A DNA stretch of 11,496 nucleotides, from NCBI GenBank assembly GCA_900754955.1, contig CAAEEV010000039.1, forward strand, positions 1 through 11,496, given 5' to 3'. Position 1 is the stretch's first letter. Each line of letters starts with the position of its first letter. Below the pieces are notes generated by a model that was given only the letters and a program-made list of their open reading frames with translations, made no database searches and had not been told where the DNA came from. This document shows positions 5,581 to 11,496 of this stretch, piece by piece. The DNA is from Eggerthellaceae bacterium. Lineage in GTDB: Bacteria; Actinomycetota; Coriobacteriia; Coriobacteriales; Eggerthellaceae. A program made the position numbers and the translations under genes.

Positions 5581-7518
5581 CTAGGCGTTGAAGCCTGCGT
5601 CGAAGCCCTCGCGCACGGCCTGCAGCGCCAGGCGCGCCTCGACGGCGTCGCCCACCTTCACCACATCGCACAGGCCCTCGAGCTCAGCGCTCAGCGGGTC
5701 GTAGGCGGTGGTGCCGAAGGCGGTCACCACGGTGTCGCAGGGGTGGAGCCACTCGCGGTCGCCGCTTGCGAGGATGACGCCCTCGTCGGTGATCTCCTTG
5801 AGCGAGGTGTTGGTGTACACCGTCACGAAGTTCTTCTGCAGGTCCTCCTTGAGGTTCACGAGGATGCCCGGATCCATGCCGCCGCCGATCTCGGCCTGGC
5901 GGGTGGAGATGGCCACGCTCGCCTTGCACTGGGTGGACAGGAAGGCCGCCGTCTCGCTGCCGATGAGGCCGCCGCCGATCACGATGCAGAACATGCCCGC
6001 CTGCGCGCGCCCGCGCAACAGGTCCTGCGCCTCGATGACATGGTTCTTGTCCATGCCGGGATACGTGCGCGGCGTGGGCTTGGCACCCGTGGCGACGATC
6101 ACCTTGTCAGGATGCTCGGCGCGCACGATGTCGGCGGTGAGCGGCGTGTTCATGCGCACTTCCACGCCGAGCTTCTCGAGCTGGCGAATCTGCCAGCCGA
6201 CGAACGGGGCGAAGTCTCCCTTGTGAGGCGGGTAGGACGCGGTGACGAACTGGCCGCCGAGCGTGTCGCTTGCCTCGAACAGCACGACCTCGTGCCCCTT
6301 GATGGCCGCAGCTCGCGCCGCCTCCATGCCGGCGACGCCGCCGCCTGCGATGTAGACGCGCTTCTTCTGCGCGGCGGGGGAGTAGTCGTACTCCCACTCG
6401 TGTCCGAGCTCGGGGTTCACCATGCAGTAAATCGGCACGCCCTGGTAGGTGGATGCGGTGCAGCCCTGCAGGCAGCGCACGCAGGGGCGGATGTCGTTCG
6501 CGTCGCCGGCGGCCAGCTTGTTGGGCAGATGCGGGTCGGTGAGCGACATGCGCGCCATCGTGATGAAGTCGGCGTTGCCCTCTTCGAGGATCTCCTCGGC
6601 CATGTACGGATCATGGATGGAGCCGACGGCAAGCACGGGGATGTTCACGATCTTCTTCGCCTCGGCCGCGAAGCGCGCGCCGTAGCCGTGCTCCTGGTAG
6701 AACGAACCCACGATGCCGTGCGAGGAGCGCGTGCCGTACTGCGAGAACGACACGTGCAGTGCGTCGGCGCCCCAGCTCTCGATGTCGCGCCACATGCGAT
6801 GCGTCTCGAGCGCCTTGCGGCCGCCGTCGGTCTCCTCCTGGGTGGACAGGCGCACCTGGATGGGGAAGTCGGGGCCGACGGCCGCGCGGCAGGCGTCCAT
6901 GATCTCATGCAGGAAGCGCATGCGGTTCTCGTAGCTGCCGCCGTAGCGGTCGGTGCGCTTGTTGCACGACAGCGAGATGAACTCGTGGATGAGGTAGCCG
7001 TGGGCCGCGTGGATCTCGATGCCGTCGAAGCCGGCCTCTTTCGCGTTGGCGGCCGCCTGGGCGAAGTCGGCGACAAGCTGCTTGATCTCGGGGATGGTGA
7101 GCTCGTGCACCTCGGAGGGGTTCCACGGATCGGGGATGGGCGAGCAGGACACGGGCGTCATGCCGCCGTTCACAGCGGCGGTCGCCTGACGGCCGGCGTG
7201 GTAGATCTGGGCGAAGATCTTCGCGCCGTGCTCGTGCACGGCCTCGGTGAGCTTGCGGTGGCTCTTCACGTGCTCGGGCGAGTAGAGGCCGGCGACGTGC
7301 GGATAGCCGCCCGCATGCTCGTTGATGAGGTAGTCCTCGGTGATGATGAGGCCCCAGCCGCCCTTGGCCTTCTCCTCGTGGTACTTGATGAACTGCTCGG
7401 TCGCCAGGTGCGGCGCGGGGCACATGTTGGCCACCATCGCGCCCACCACGAGGCGGTTCTTCAGCTCGCAGGAGCCGATCTTGCCGGGGGAGAGCAGGTG
7501 CTTGAACGTCTCGGTCAT
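5581..7518 (-). CDS. Old Yellow Enzyme-type NADH:flavin oxidoreductase (FMN, 4Fe-4S, FAD)
   Basis: This 645-residue ene-reductase has the layout of bacterial 2,4-dienoyl-CoA reductase, BaiCD/BaiH and daidzein reductase. An N-terminal FMN barrel (about 1-345) carries IYHAGRQA (105-112), IEIHAAHGYLIHEF (167-180, with Tyr175 at the usual catalytic tyrosine position) and NKRTDRYGGSYENRMRF (186-202). A 4Fe-4S site follows, C346-x2-C349-x3-C353-x11-C365. The FAD/NAD(P)H part has YIAGGGVAGMEAA (389-401), VATGAKP (475-481), IVIGGGLIGSETAAF (512-526) and VGDA (622-625). The length is usual for the family. GGAG sits 5 bases before the chosen ATG. It is the last gene of the MBL-DUF1097-flavoenzyme operon, 99 bases after DUF1097. 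It probably reduces an activated C=C bond of an enone, enoate or enol-lactone; no CoA-ligase gene is nearby, so a free aromatic or terpenoid substrate is more likely than an acyl-CoA. Confidence 0.93.
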   Translation of the reverse strand: MTETFKHLLSPGKIGSCELKNRLVVGAMVANMCPAPHLATEQFIKYHEEKAKGGWGLIITEDYLINEHAGGYPHVAGLYSPEHVKSHRKLTEAVHEHGAKIFAQIYHAGRQATAAVNGGMTPVSCSPIPDPWNPSEVHELTIPEIKQLVADFAQAAANAKEAGFDGIEIHAAHGYLIHEFISLSCNKRTDRYGGSYENRMRFLHEIMDACRAAVGPDFPIQVRLSTQEETDGGRKALETHRMWRDIESWGADALHVSFSQYGTRSSHGIVGSFYQEHGYGARFAAEAKKIVNIPVLAVGSIHDPYMAEEILEEGNADFITMARMSLTDPHLPNKLAAGDANDIRPCVRCLQGCTASTYQGVPIYCMVNPELGHEWEYDYSPAAQKKRVYIAGGGVAGMEAARAAAIKGHEVVLFEASDTLGGQFVTASYPPHKGDFAPFVGWQIRQLEKLGVEVRMNTPLTADIVRAEHPDKVIVATGAKPTPRTYPGMDKNHVIEAQDLLRGRAQAGMFCIVIGGGLIGSETAAFLSTQCKASVAISTRQAEIGGGMDPGILVNLKEDLQKNFVTVYTNTSLKEITDEGVILASGDREWLHPCDTVVTAFGTTAYDPLSAELEGLCDVVKVGDAVEARLALQAVREGFDAGFNA

Positions 7519-7565
7519 GGGTTCTCCAATCGGGTTAAACGAAACGGATGCTTGTCGGTCGTTGA

Positions 7566-7594
7566 CGGGCGGCACGCGGCAGGCGCGCCGCCCG
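7566..7594 (-). other. Hairpin in the DUF1097-flavoenzyme gap
   Basis: CGGGCGGC (7566-7573) pairs with GCCGCCCG (7587-7594), with a CGC/GCG extension across one mismatch. It lies in the 99-base gap between the two genes and has no T-run. It could protect or process the transcript between the genes. Confidence 0.4.
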
Positions 7595-7617
7595 ATGCGG
7601 ATTGCGGAAGGCGGCTT

Positions 7618-8148
7618 CTACGCCTGCGGGGTCTCTTCGGGCTTGATGCCGGCGAGCTTGGCGGCCAGGGCGCCCGACTGCACGAACAGCGTGGCGCACA
7701 CGATGCCCACGGCGAGCGAGATCACTGCGACGAGCAGGTTCTCGCCGTTCGCCGCGAAGCAGCACACCATGCCAGCGAACGCCATGGGGCAGCGACCGAT
7801 CGACGTGGCGAGAAAGCCGCCCGTGATGCCCTGGAGCACCACGGTCATGATGCAGGTGGCGATGCCGAAGGCGAGGGGAAGCCCAGTGGCGCCCACCATG
7901 AGGTTCACGAGCTGGAAGGTGCACCAGCCGCACAGCAGGCCGAACCAGACGTTGCCGATGTGCGGCACCACGTCAGACCACTTGCCGCCGAACATGAACA
8001 CGAGCGGCAGCACGATGAAGCAGGCCCAGTACAGCGGCTGCTGCACGAAGCCGAGCGCGTTGAGCAGGGCGTACACGCCGATGAGGATGCCCGATCCGAT
8101 GCCGACGAGCACGGCGTGCCAGAGGTTCTTCTTGAGTTCCTTGTTCAT
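7618..8148 (-). CDS. DUF1097 family membrane protein (YcdZ-like)
   Basis: This is a 176-residue integral membrane protein with about six helices (roughly 12-32, 39-55, 68-85, 91-112, 120-134 and 138-158). The C-terminal stretch FAANGENLLVAVISLAVGI (131-149) followed by FVQSGALAAKL (155-165) resembles the end of E. coli YcdZ and other DUF1097 proteins as I recall them, including the Gly-rich entry to the last helix. The family's function is not established. The ATG at 8146-8148 is chosen for AAGGAC upstream and a charged MNKELKKN start; the 18 codons before it show no membrane or family sequence. It lies between the MBL hydrolase and flavoenzyme genes in one operon, so a role in moving or retaining the pathway's small molecule is possible, but this is inference. 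Confidence 0.8.
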   Translation of the reverse strand: MNKELKKNLWHAVLVGIGSGILIGVYALLNALGFVQQPLYWACFIVLPLVFMFGGKWSDVVPHIGNVWFGLLCGWCTFQLVNLMVGATGLPLAFGIATCIMTVVLQGITGGFLATSIGRCPMAFAGMVCCFAANGENLLVAVISLAVGIVCATLFVQSGALAAKLAGIKPEETPQA

Positions 8149-8314
8149 GGGAATGTCCTTTTCTCGAAACGGAACGCAGATGAAACGCCGGGATGGTTGC
8201 ATTGCGATCGCATGAGGGCGCAGCTATCCCCGACGATGCGGTTCCGCGATCGTTCAAATGATTGTCAGGATGTGCTTTTTCGCGCCGCAACGAGGACGGC
8301 GCCTTGTGGATCGG
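8149..8314. other. Gap between MBL and DUF1097 genes
   Basis: These 166 bases hold a perfect GCGATCGC palindrome and an imperfect dyad near 8234-8254. The operator module found at 1860 and 9337 is absent, and no convincing promoter or terminator is seen, so read-through from the MBL gene is assumed. Confidence 0.4.
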
Positions 8315-9157
8315 TTAGGCGACGGGGTGGACGAACAGCCCTTCCTCGTCGGTTGCGACGTTATCGAAGCGATCGCGCATCGTCACGTCGTGGGTGAGCA
8401 CGAGGCGTGACGCGTCGCCGTCAAGGGTGTCGGCGATCCAGCGGTACGTCTCGAACACCTTACGTGCGGAGCCGGAGCGCCCGAGCGTGGGCGCGAGGAA
8501 GCCGGTCCATTCGCCTGCGCCGAAGATGTTGGCGGGGCGGCAGGCCACGTCGCCGCCGATGATGCAGGTGCCGCGTGCGGTGTCGACCACGACGATCTGC
8601 TCGGCGACCGAGTGGCATTCGTAGGCGACGTGCAGGCTGATGCCGGGGCGGAAGTTCACCACATCGCCGTTGAACAGGGTTACGCGGCCTTCGTCGATGA
8701 GAGCGCGAATGGGCGGGTAGTCGCTTGCCATCGCAGCGGGGATGGTGAGCTGAGCGTAGCGGGGGTCGGCCGCCATGGCTTCCCACGCCTCGAACTCCTT
8801 CTGTTGGATGTAGAACTGCGCGTTCTTGAATTGGAGCATACCGCCGATGTGATCGAGATGCGCGTGCGTGAGGATGACGGTGTCGATGTCGTCGGGTGTC
8901 ACGCCCACCTGTGCGAGCGCCCACACGACGCCCTTGCAAGTGTCGATGAGCTCGCTCCACAGTGCGTCCTTGGCGGGGTCCTCGGTGTCGACGCCGGTGT
9001 CGACGAGGATTTTCTCGCCGTTCTCGCCTTCGAGCAGCGTGACGGAGTGGATGTTATTCTCGGACTCGCCGGGATGCGGGTTGCCGATTTCGCCGTAGAG
9101 CACCTCAGTGCCCCATGGGCCGATGCCGTACTCGATGTTCGTGATCTTGTACTTCAT
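8315..9157 (-). CDS. Metallo-beta-lactamase-fold hydrolase, lactonase-like
   Basis: This 280-residue cytoplasmic protein has the MBL metal-binding set: THAHLDH (97-103, giving His98, His100, Asp102 and His103), His182 in ECHSVAEQ, Asp203 in GGDVAC, and His256 in LTHD. Together these match the HxHxDH~H~D~H two-metal site of AHL-lactonase-type enzymes. LVDTG (51-55) is the usual strand before the site. The loop at His182 (CHSVAEQ) departs from the common GHTPGH form. The ATG at 9155-9157 follows AAGGGGAAAC; the 39 codons upstream are Arg-rich and not family-like. It is the first gene of the operon behind the shared operator. Opening a lactone or cleaving an ester fits both family and neighbours; quorum-signal degradation is possible but has no support here. 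Confidence 0.88.
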   Translation of the reverse strand: MKYKITNIEYGIGPWGTEVLYGEIGNPHPGESENNIHSVTLLEGENGEKILVDTGVDTEDPAKDALWSELIDTCKGVVWALAQVGVTPDDIDTVILTHAHLDHIGGMLQFKNAQFYIQQKEFEAWEAMAADPRYAQLTIPAAMASDYPPIRALIDEGRVTLFNGDVVNFRPGISLHVAYECHSVAEQIVVVDTARGTCIIGGDVACRPANIFGAGEWTGFLAPTLGRSGSARKVFETYRWIADTLDGDASRLVLTHDVTMRDRFDNVATDEEGLFVHPVA

Positions 9158-9314
9158 GTTTCCCCTTCCCCTGGTCCGAAGCCGAGGTGCGCGCCGACGG
9201 CGTGAGATGCCGCATTCACCGCCTCGTTCTTCGGGACGGGCGAGCCTGCGCGCGCCCTGTTGACAGTATCCCACTGCGAACGGCGTTGTTCCAGCCGCGA
9301 GCGGTTGAGTAGGT

Positions 9315-9320
9315 TGTATC
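9315..9320 (-). promoter_or_regulatory. Candidate -10 box for the MBL-DUF1097-flavoenzyme operon
   Basis: The minus strand reads GATACA 16 bases after the end of box 2 (TTCATGCACCGC, 9337-9348). This is close to the 18 bases seen before GATACT at the molybdoenzyme promoter. The predicted start is near 9308, leaving a leader of about 150 bases before the MBL gene. Confidence 0.45.
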
Positions 9321-9336
9321 GCGGCGTACCTCGAAA

Positions 9337-9382
9337 GCGGTGCATGAAAGGACTGATGCCGCTCATACAGCCTGCATGAAAA
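9337..9382 (-). promoter_or_regulatory. Bipartite operator between MBL operon and LuxR gene
   Basis: On the minus strand, box 1 (9362-9382) repeats the 21 bases of 1860-1880 without a mismatch, including TCATGCAGGCTGTATGA. Then come 13 bases and box 2, TTCATGCACCGC (9348-9337), differing from the other copy at one position. The gap sequences themselves are unrelated, which argues for selection on the boxes rather than a recent duplication. The module points to the enzyme operon, as at the other site, and lies about 100 bases before the regulator's start, so autoregulation is likely. Confidence 0.85.
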
Positions 9383-9439
9383 CGGCGATCATCAGGGTGT
9401 ATGCGTGTGGGGGTGTCATCGGGCGCTGTGCGGGCGCAT

Positions 9440-9445
9440 TATAAT
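9440..9445 (+). promoter_or_regulatory. Candidate -10 box for the LuxR-type gene
   Basis: TATAAT is a perfect match to the -10 consensus and sits 36 bases before the GTG start. No clear -35 is present at 16-18 bases upstream. If used, transcription would start near 9452, downstream of the in-frame ATG at 9401, which supports the GTG as the real start. Confidence 0.5.
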
Positions 9446-9481
9446 GGCGTCGGCAAAAAGACGAAGGGGGAGGGGTCTGCC

Positions 9482-11338
9482 GTGGGGGCGTGGTTTGATC
9501 GGGAAGCGTATCGGCGCATCGGGGTTCTCAGGCTCGGGGTCGTCGTGTTCGGGTTCGCGCTCTACTGGTCCTACATCTTCCTCGTGTACTTCGGGCCTGT
9601 GACGTTCGTCGGTGCGCCGGCGGACGATCTCAACAACCAGCTGTTCCGCGTGTTCGGCCATGCGGGTGCGGGCGTGTTCATGCTGGCGGCCTGGCGCTTC
9701 GGGCTGCCCAAGGGTCAGGTGCTCCGTGCGTTCGACTGGGCGATGGCGATCGCGGCGCCGCTCTTTGTGGTGGCCACGTCGCTCTACGCTCAGGGCGTCA
9801 TCGGTCCCGCACTCACGTGCGCGGCCTGGTTCGTCACGGGCCTCACGGCGGGACATGCGCTGTTCGCCACCACGGCTGTGCTCGTGCGCTTCGGTACGGG
9901 GCTCGCGGCCTTCGCCTGCATCGCGTCCACGGCGCTCGCGGCGCTCGTGTACTGTGTGGTGAATGCGCTCGGGTTCGTCTCGCTCGTGCTGGTGTCTCCC
10001 ATGATCACGCTTTCGATCGCCTGCGCGGTGATCCTGCTGCGCGACATCAATGCGGGTCTCGATGCCGACGCCATTCCGATGGTATTCGACGGCACGCGGT
10101 CGAATGAGGAAGAGACGGAGGATGCGGAAGAGGCGGAAGGCGCGTCCTTCTCCGCATTGGGTTCGGCTGCGGGGGAGACGGCTTCCGCTGCGGAGGGGGC
10201 GGCATGTTCGCAGAGCGTGCGGGGCGCATCGGCTGGGGAGGCTGCCGGTGCCGATGCGGCTTCTGCCGCAGAGGGCGTCGCCGTTGCGGGAGCCGACGAC
10301 GCCGATCGCGCGAGCATCGAAGGTATAGATGCGAACGCGGATGCAGGTACGGCTGGCGCTTCCCGCAGCATTCGCGACGGTGCACGCTCCCTTCCGGGAA
10401 AGAGCCTCGCGCGCATGCTGCGCGTGATGAACGCCAACGCGTTGTTTCACGGCTTGATATCGGGCACCGTCAACTGCATCGTGCTGACGACGCTCTCGGC
10501 GACGACGCCGTTTGCCTGGGCGATGTTCGCTGCCTTCGTGGCGTCGTGTCTCATCATGTGCCTGCTGCTCAGGTGGTTCTCGAACGTCATGAGCCTGCAG
10601 ACGCTCGCGCTTCCCGTATCGGGCACGATTGCGGTTGCGGCGCTGCTGCTGCTCGGGTTCACGGACGGCGCGGCGCGGCTTGCCTGCGCGGCGGTGCTCG
10701 TGGTGTGCTTCACCGTGCACGATATCGTGAACATCGTGCGTCTGGTGGATACGGTGCTTCACGAGCGTCTTTCCACGGTGAAGACCTGCGGTTCGCGGCG
10801 CTGCTTCAACTCGCTCGGCGTGGCGGCGGGCTGGCTTGTCGGCTGGGCGGTGCTGCCCGTCGTGCTCGTCGACGATGCGGTGGTGCTGCCGATCTCAGCG
10901 GCGCTCGCGTTTCTGCTCGTGATGCTTCTCGCCTCGCAGTCGATCTGCAACATCGCGTTCCCCGTGCAGCCGTATGCGCCCGAGGTGGGCGACGAGCTCG
11001 GGATCGATGCGTCCTCGCCCGCGCGCGGCGCCGTCGCGGCGGTGGGCGCAAGTGCTGGGGCGGATGCGCGCGAGGGGGCGCTGTCCGACAAGATGGTGTC
11101 CGAGCGCGCGCTTGCGACGCTCGCCCAGCGCTACAAAATCTCCGAACGCGAACTCGACGTGCTCGCGCCGCTCGTGCGCGGTCGCTCCGCCCAGCGCATT
11201 GCCGATGAGCTCTTCCTCTCCAAGAACACGGTGCGCACGCACATCTATCACATCTACGCGAAGATGGGGCTCCACACCCAGCAGGACGTCATCGACAAGT
11301 TCGAGAAGGAGTGCGAGCGCACGCGTCGCGTCGGGTAG
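9482..11338 (+). CDS. Membrane-spanning LuxR-type transcriptional regulator
   Basis: This 618-residue protein has two blocks of about six helices (roughly 13-187 and 320-488) and a C-terminal LuxR/GerE helix-turn-helix (about 547-610), with YKISERELDVLAPLVRGRSA (551-570), then QRIADELFLSKNTVRTHIYH (571-590) and IYAKMGL. There is no response-receiver domain, so signalling is probably through the membrane part. This plan matches the membrane-bound LuxR-type regulators reported to control catechol dehydroxylases in Eggerthella lenta. Residues about 200-310 between the blocks are a low-complexity linker rich in Ala, Gly, Glu and Asp. The GTG at 9482 is chosen because GGGGGAGGGG lies 6 bases before it and TATAAT lies just upstream; an ATG at 9401 would add 27 residues with no site. 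It is divergent from the enzyme operon and is the likely binder of both operators. Confidence 0.92.
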   Translation: MGAWFDREAYRRIGVLRLGVVVFGFALYWSYIFLVYFGPVTFVGAPADDLNNQLFRVFGHAGAGVFMLAAWRFGLPKGQVLRAFDWAMAIAAPLFVVATSLYAQGVIGPALTCAAWFVTGLTAGHALFATTAVLVRFGTGLAAFACIASTALAALVYCVVNALGFVSLVLVSPMITLSIACAVILLRDINAGLDADAIPMVFDGTRSNEEETEDAEEAEGASFSALGSAAGETASAAEGAACSQSVRGASAGEAAGADAASAAEGVAVAGADDADRASIEGIDANADAGTAGASRSIRDGARSLPGKSLARMLRVMNANALFHGLISGTVNCIVLTTLSATTPFAWAMFAAFVASCLIMCLLLRWFSNVMSLQTLALPVSGTIAVAALLLLGFTDGAARLACAAVLVVCFTVHDIVNIVRLVDTVLHERLSTVKTCGSRRCFNSLGVAAGWLVGWAVLPVVLVDDAVVLPISAALAFLLVMLLASQSICNIAFPVQPYAPEVGDELGIDASSPARGAVAAVGASAGADAREGALSDKMVSERALATLAQRYKISERELDVLAPLVRGRSAQRIADELFLSKNTVRTHIYHIYAKMGLHTQQDVIDKFEKECERTRRVG

Positions 11339-11393
11339 CGAGGCGACGAACGTCGCTGCGCGAACTCCGCGCACCGTCGCGCTGAACGGGGAG
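11339..11393. other. 3' flank of the regulator gene
   Basis: A short perfect hairpin, GCGACG-AA-CGTCGC (11343-11356), lies just after the stop codon without a T-run. No classic terminator is visible before the repeat element begins. Confidence 0.35.
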
Positions 11394-11496
11394 GCCGAGA
11401 AGCGGCGATTCCGTCCACTTTCGCGAAATTCCGGTCTCGTTTCGCCCTTCTCGGCCCCGTTCGTGCCAAATCAGGCCGAGAAGGGCGGTTTGAGAC
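11394..11496. repeat. Palindromic repeat element, copy 2 (cut by window end)
   Basis: Positions 11413-11496 equal 1-84 base for base, in the same orientation. The left edge 11394-11418 (GCCGAGAAGCG, four variable bases, TTCCGTCCAC) is the inverted partner of 141-165 in copy 1, at 21 of 25 positions. The right half lies beyond the window. It starts 55 bases after the regulator's stop codon. Confidence 0.82.

Noticed and set aside
8149..8314. A third copy of the operator upstream of DUF1097
   Set aside because: Only loose matches such as TTCAAATGATTG are present; neither the 17-bp dyad nor the box-2 palindrome occurs.
5263..8397. An open plus-strand frame of about 1044 codons opposite the flavoenzyme and DUF1097 genes
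   Set aside because: It runs through two clear genes on the other strand, their intergenic gaps and a terminator. The His/Arg/Ala-rich translation has no domain and is a codon-bias artefact.
8315..9157. The MBL protein as a beta-lactam resistance enzyme
   Set aside because: It has no signal peptide, its motifs fit the lactonase-like branch, and the operon context is metabolic.
9401..9481. An ATG at 9401 as the start of the LuxR-type gene
   Set aside because: TATAAT at 9440-9445 and a strong GGGGGAGGGG site at 9466-9475 both favour the GTG at 9482.
9416..10762. A minus-strand frame of 448 codons opposite the LuxR-type gene
   Set aside because: It has an Arg/His-rich composition, overlaps clear transmembrane coding sequence and shows no family match.

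Overview
The window reads as a chromosomal accessory locus of a high-GC gut actinobacterium of the class Coriobacteriia, most likely Eggerthellaceae (Eggerthella, Gordonibacter or Adlercreutzia relatives). The grounds are base composition, an acetylene-hydratase/catechol-dehydroxylase-type molybdoenzyme, and a membrane-spanning LuxR-type regulator, both of which are expanded in that family. Placement rests on recognition of protein families, not on a database search.

Layout. Positions 1-165 and 11394-11496 hold two same-orientation copies of one palindromic repeat; 84 bases are identical in the visible overlap. Positions 166-409 are noncoding and include a degenerate tandem repeat of about 31 bp. 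Then come two divergent gene pairs or operons. (1) An MFS transporter (410-1696, minus) faces away from a molybdopterin oxidoreductase (2000-4339, plus), which is followed 2 bases later by a short dicluster ferredoxin-like subunit (4342-4683, plus) and a strong terminator (4725-4761). (2) After about 0.8 kb without a supported gene (4762-5580), a minus-strand operon is transcribed in the order metallo-beta-lactamase-fold hydrolase (8315-9157), DUF1097 membrane protein (7618-8148), and Old Yellow Enzyme/dienoyl-CoA-reductase-type flavoenzyme (5581-7518), ending at a terminator hairpin (5341-5380). Divergent from it is a 12-helix membrane-bound LuxR-type regulator (9482-11338, plus).

The most informative signal is in the two divergent intergenic regions. 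Each carries the same 21-bp box, with a 17-bp core dyad TCATGCAGGCTGTATGA, followed after exactly 13 bp by a second box TTCATG(A/C)ACCGC and 16-18 bp later by GATAC(T/A). The module points toward the enzyme genes in both places (1860-1929 on plus; 9315-9382 on minus). This ties all seven genes into one probable regulon controlled by the locus's own LuxR protein.

A plausible working model, which is inference, is as follows. The MFS protein moves a plant- or host-derived aromatic compound. The regulator senses it at the membrane. The molybdoenzyme with its Fe-S subunit removes or transfers an aromatic hydroxyl. The flavoenzyme reduces an activated C=C bond, and the MBL-fold protein opens a lactone or other ester. 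The substrate cannot be read from sequence. A catechol that also carries an unsaturated lactone, such as a dihydroxycoumarin, would give each enzyme a job, but this is only a hypothesis.
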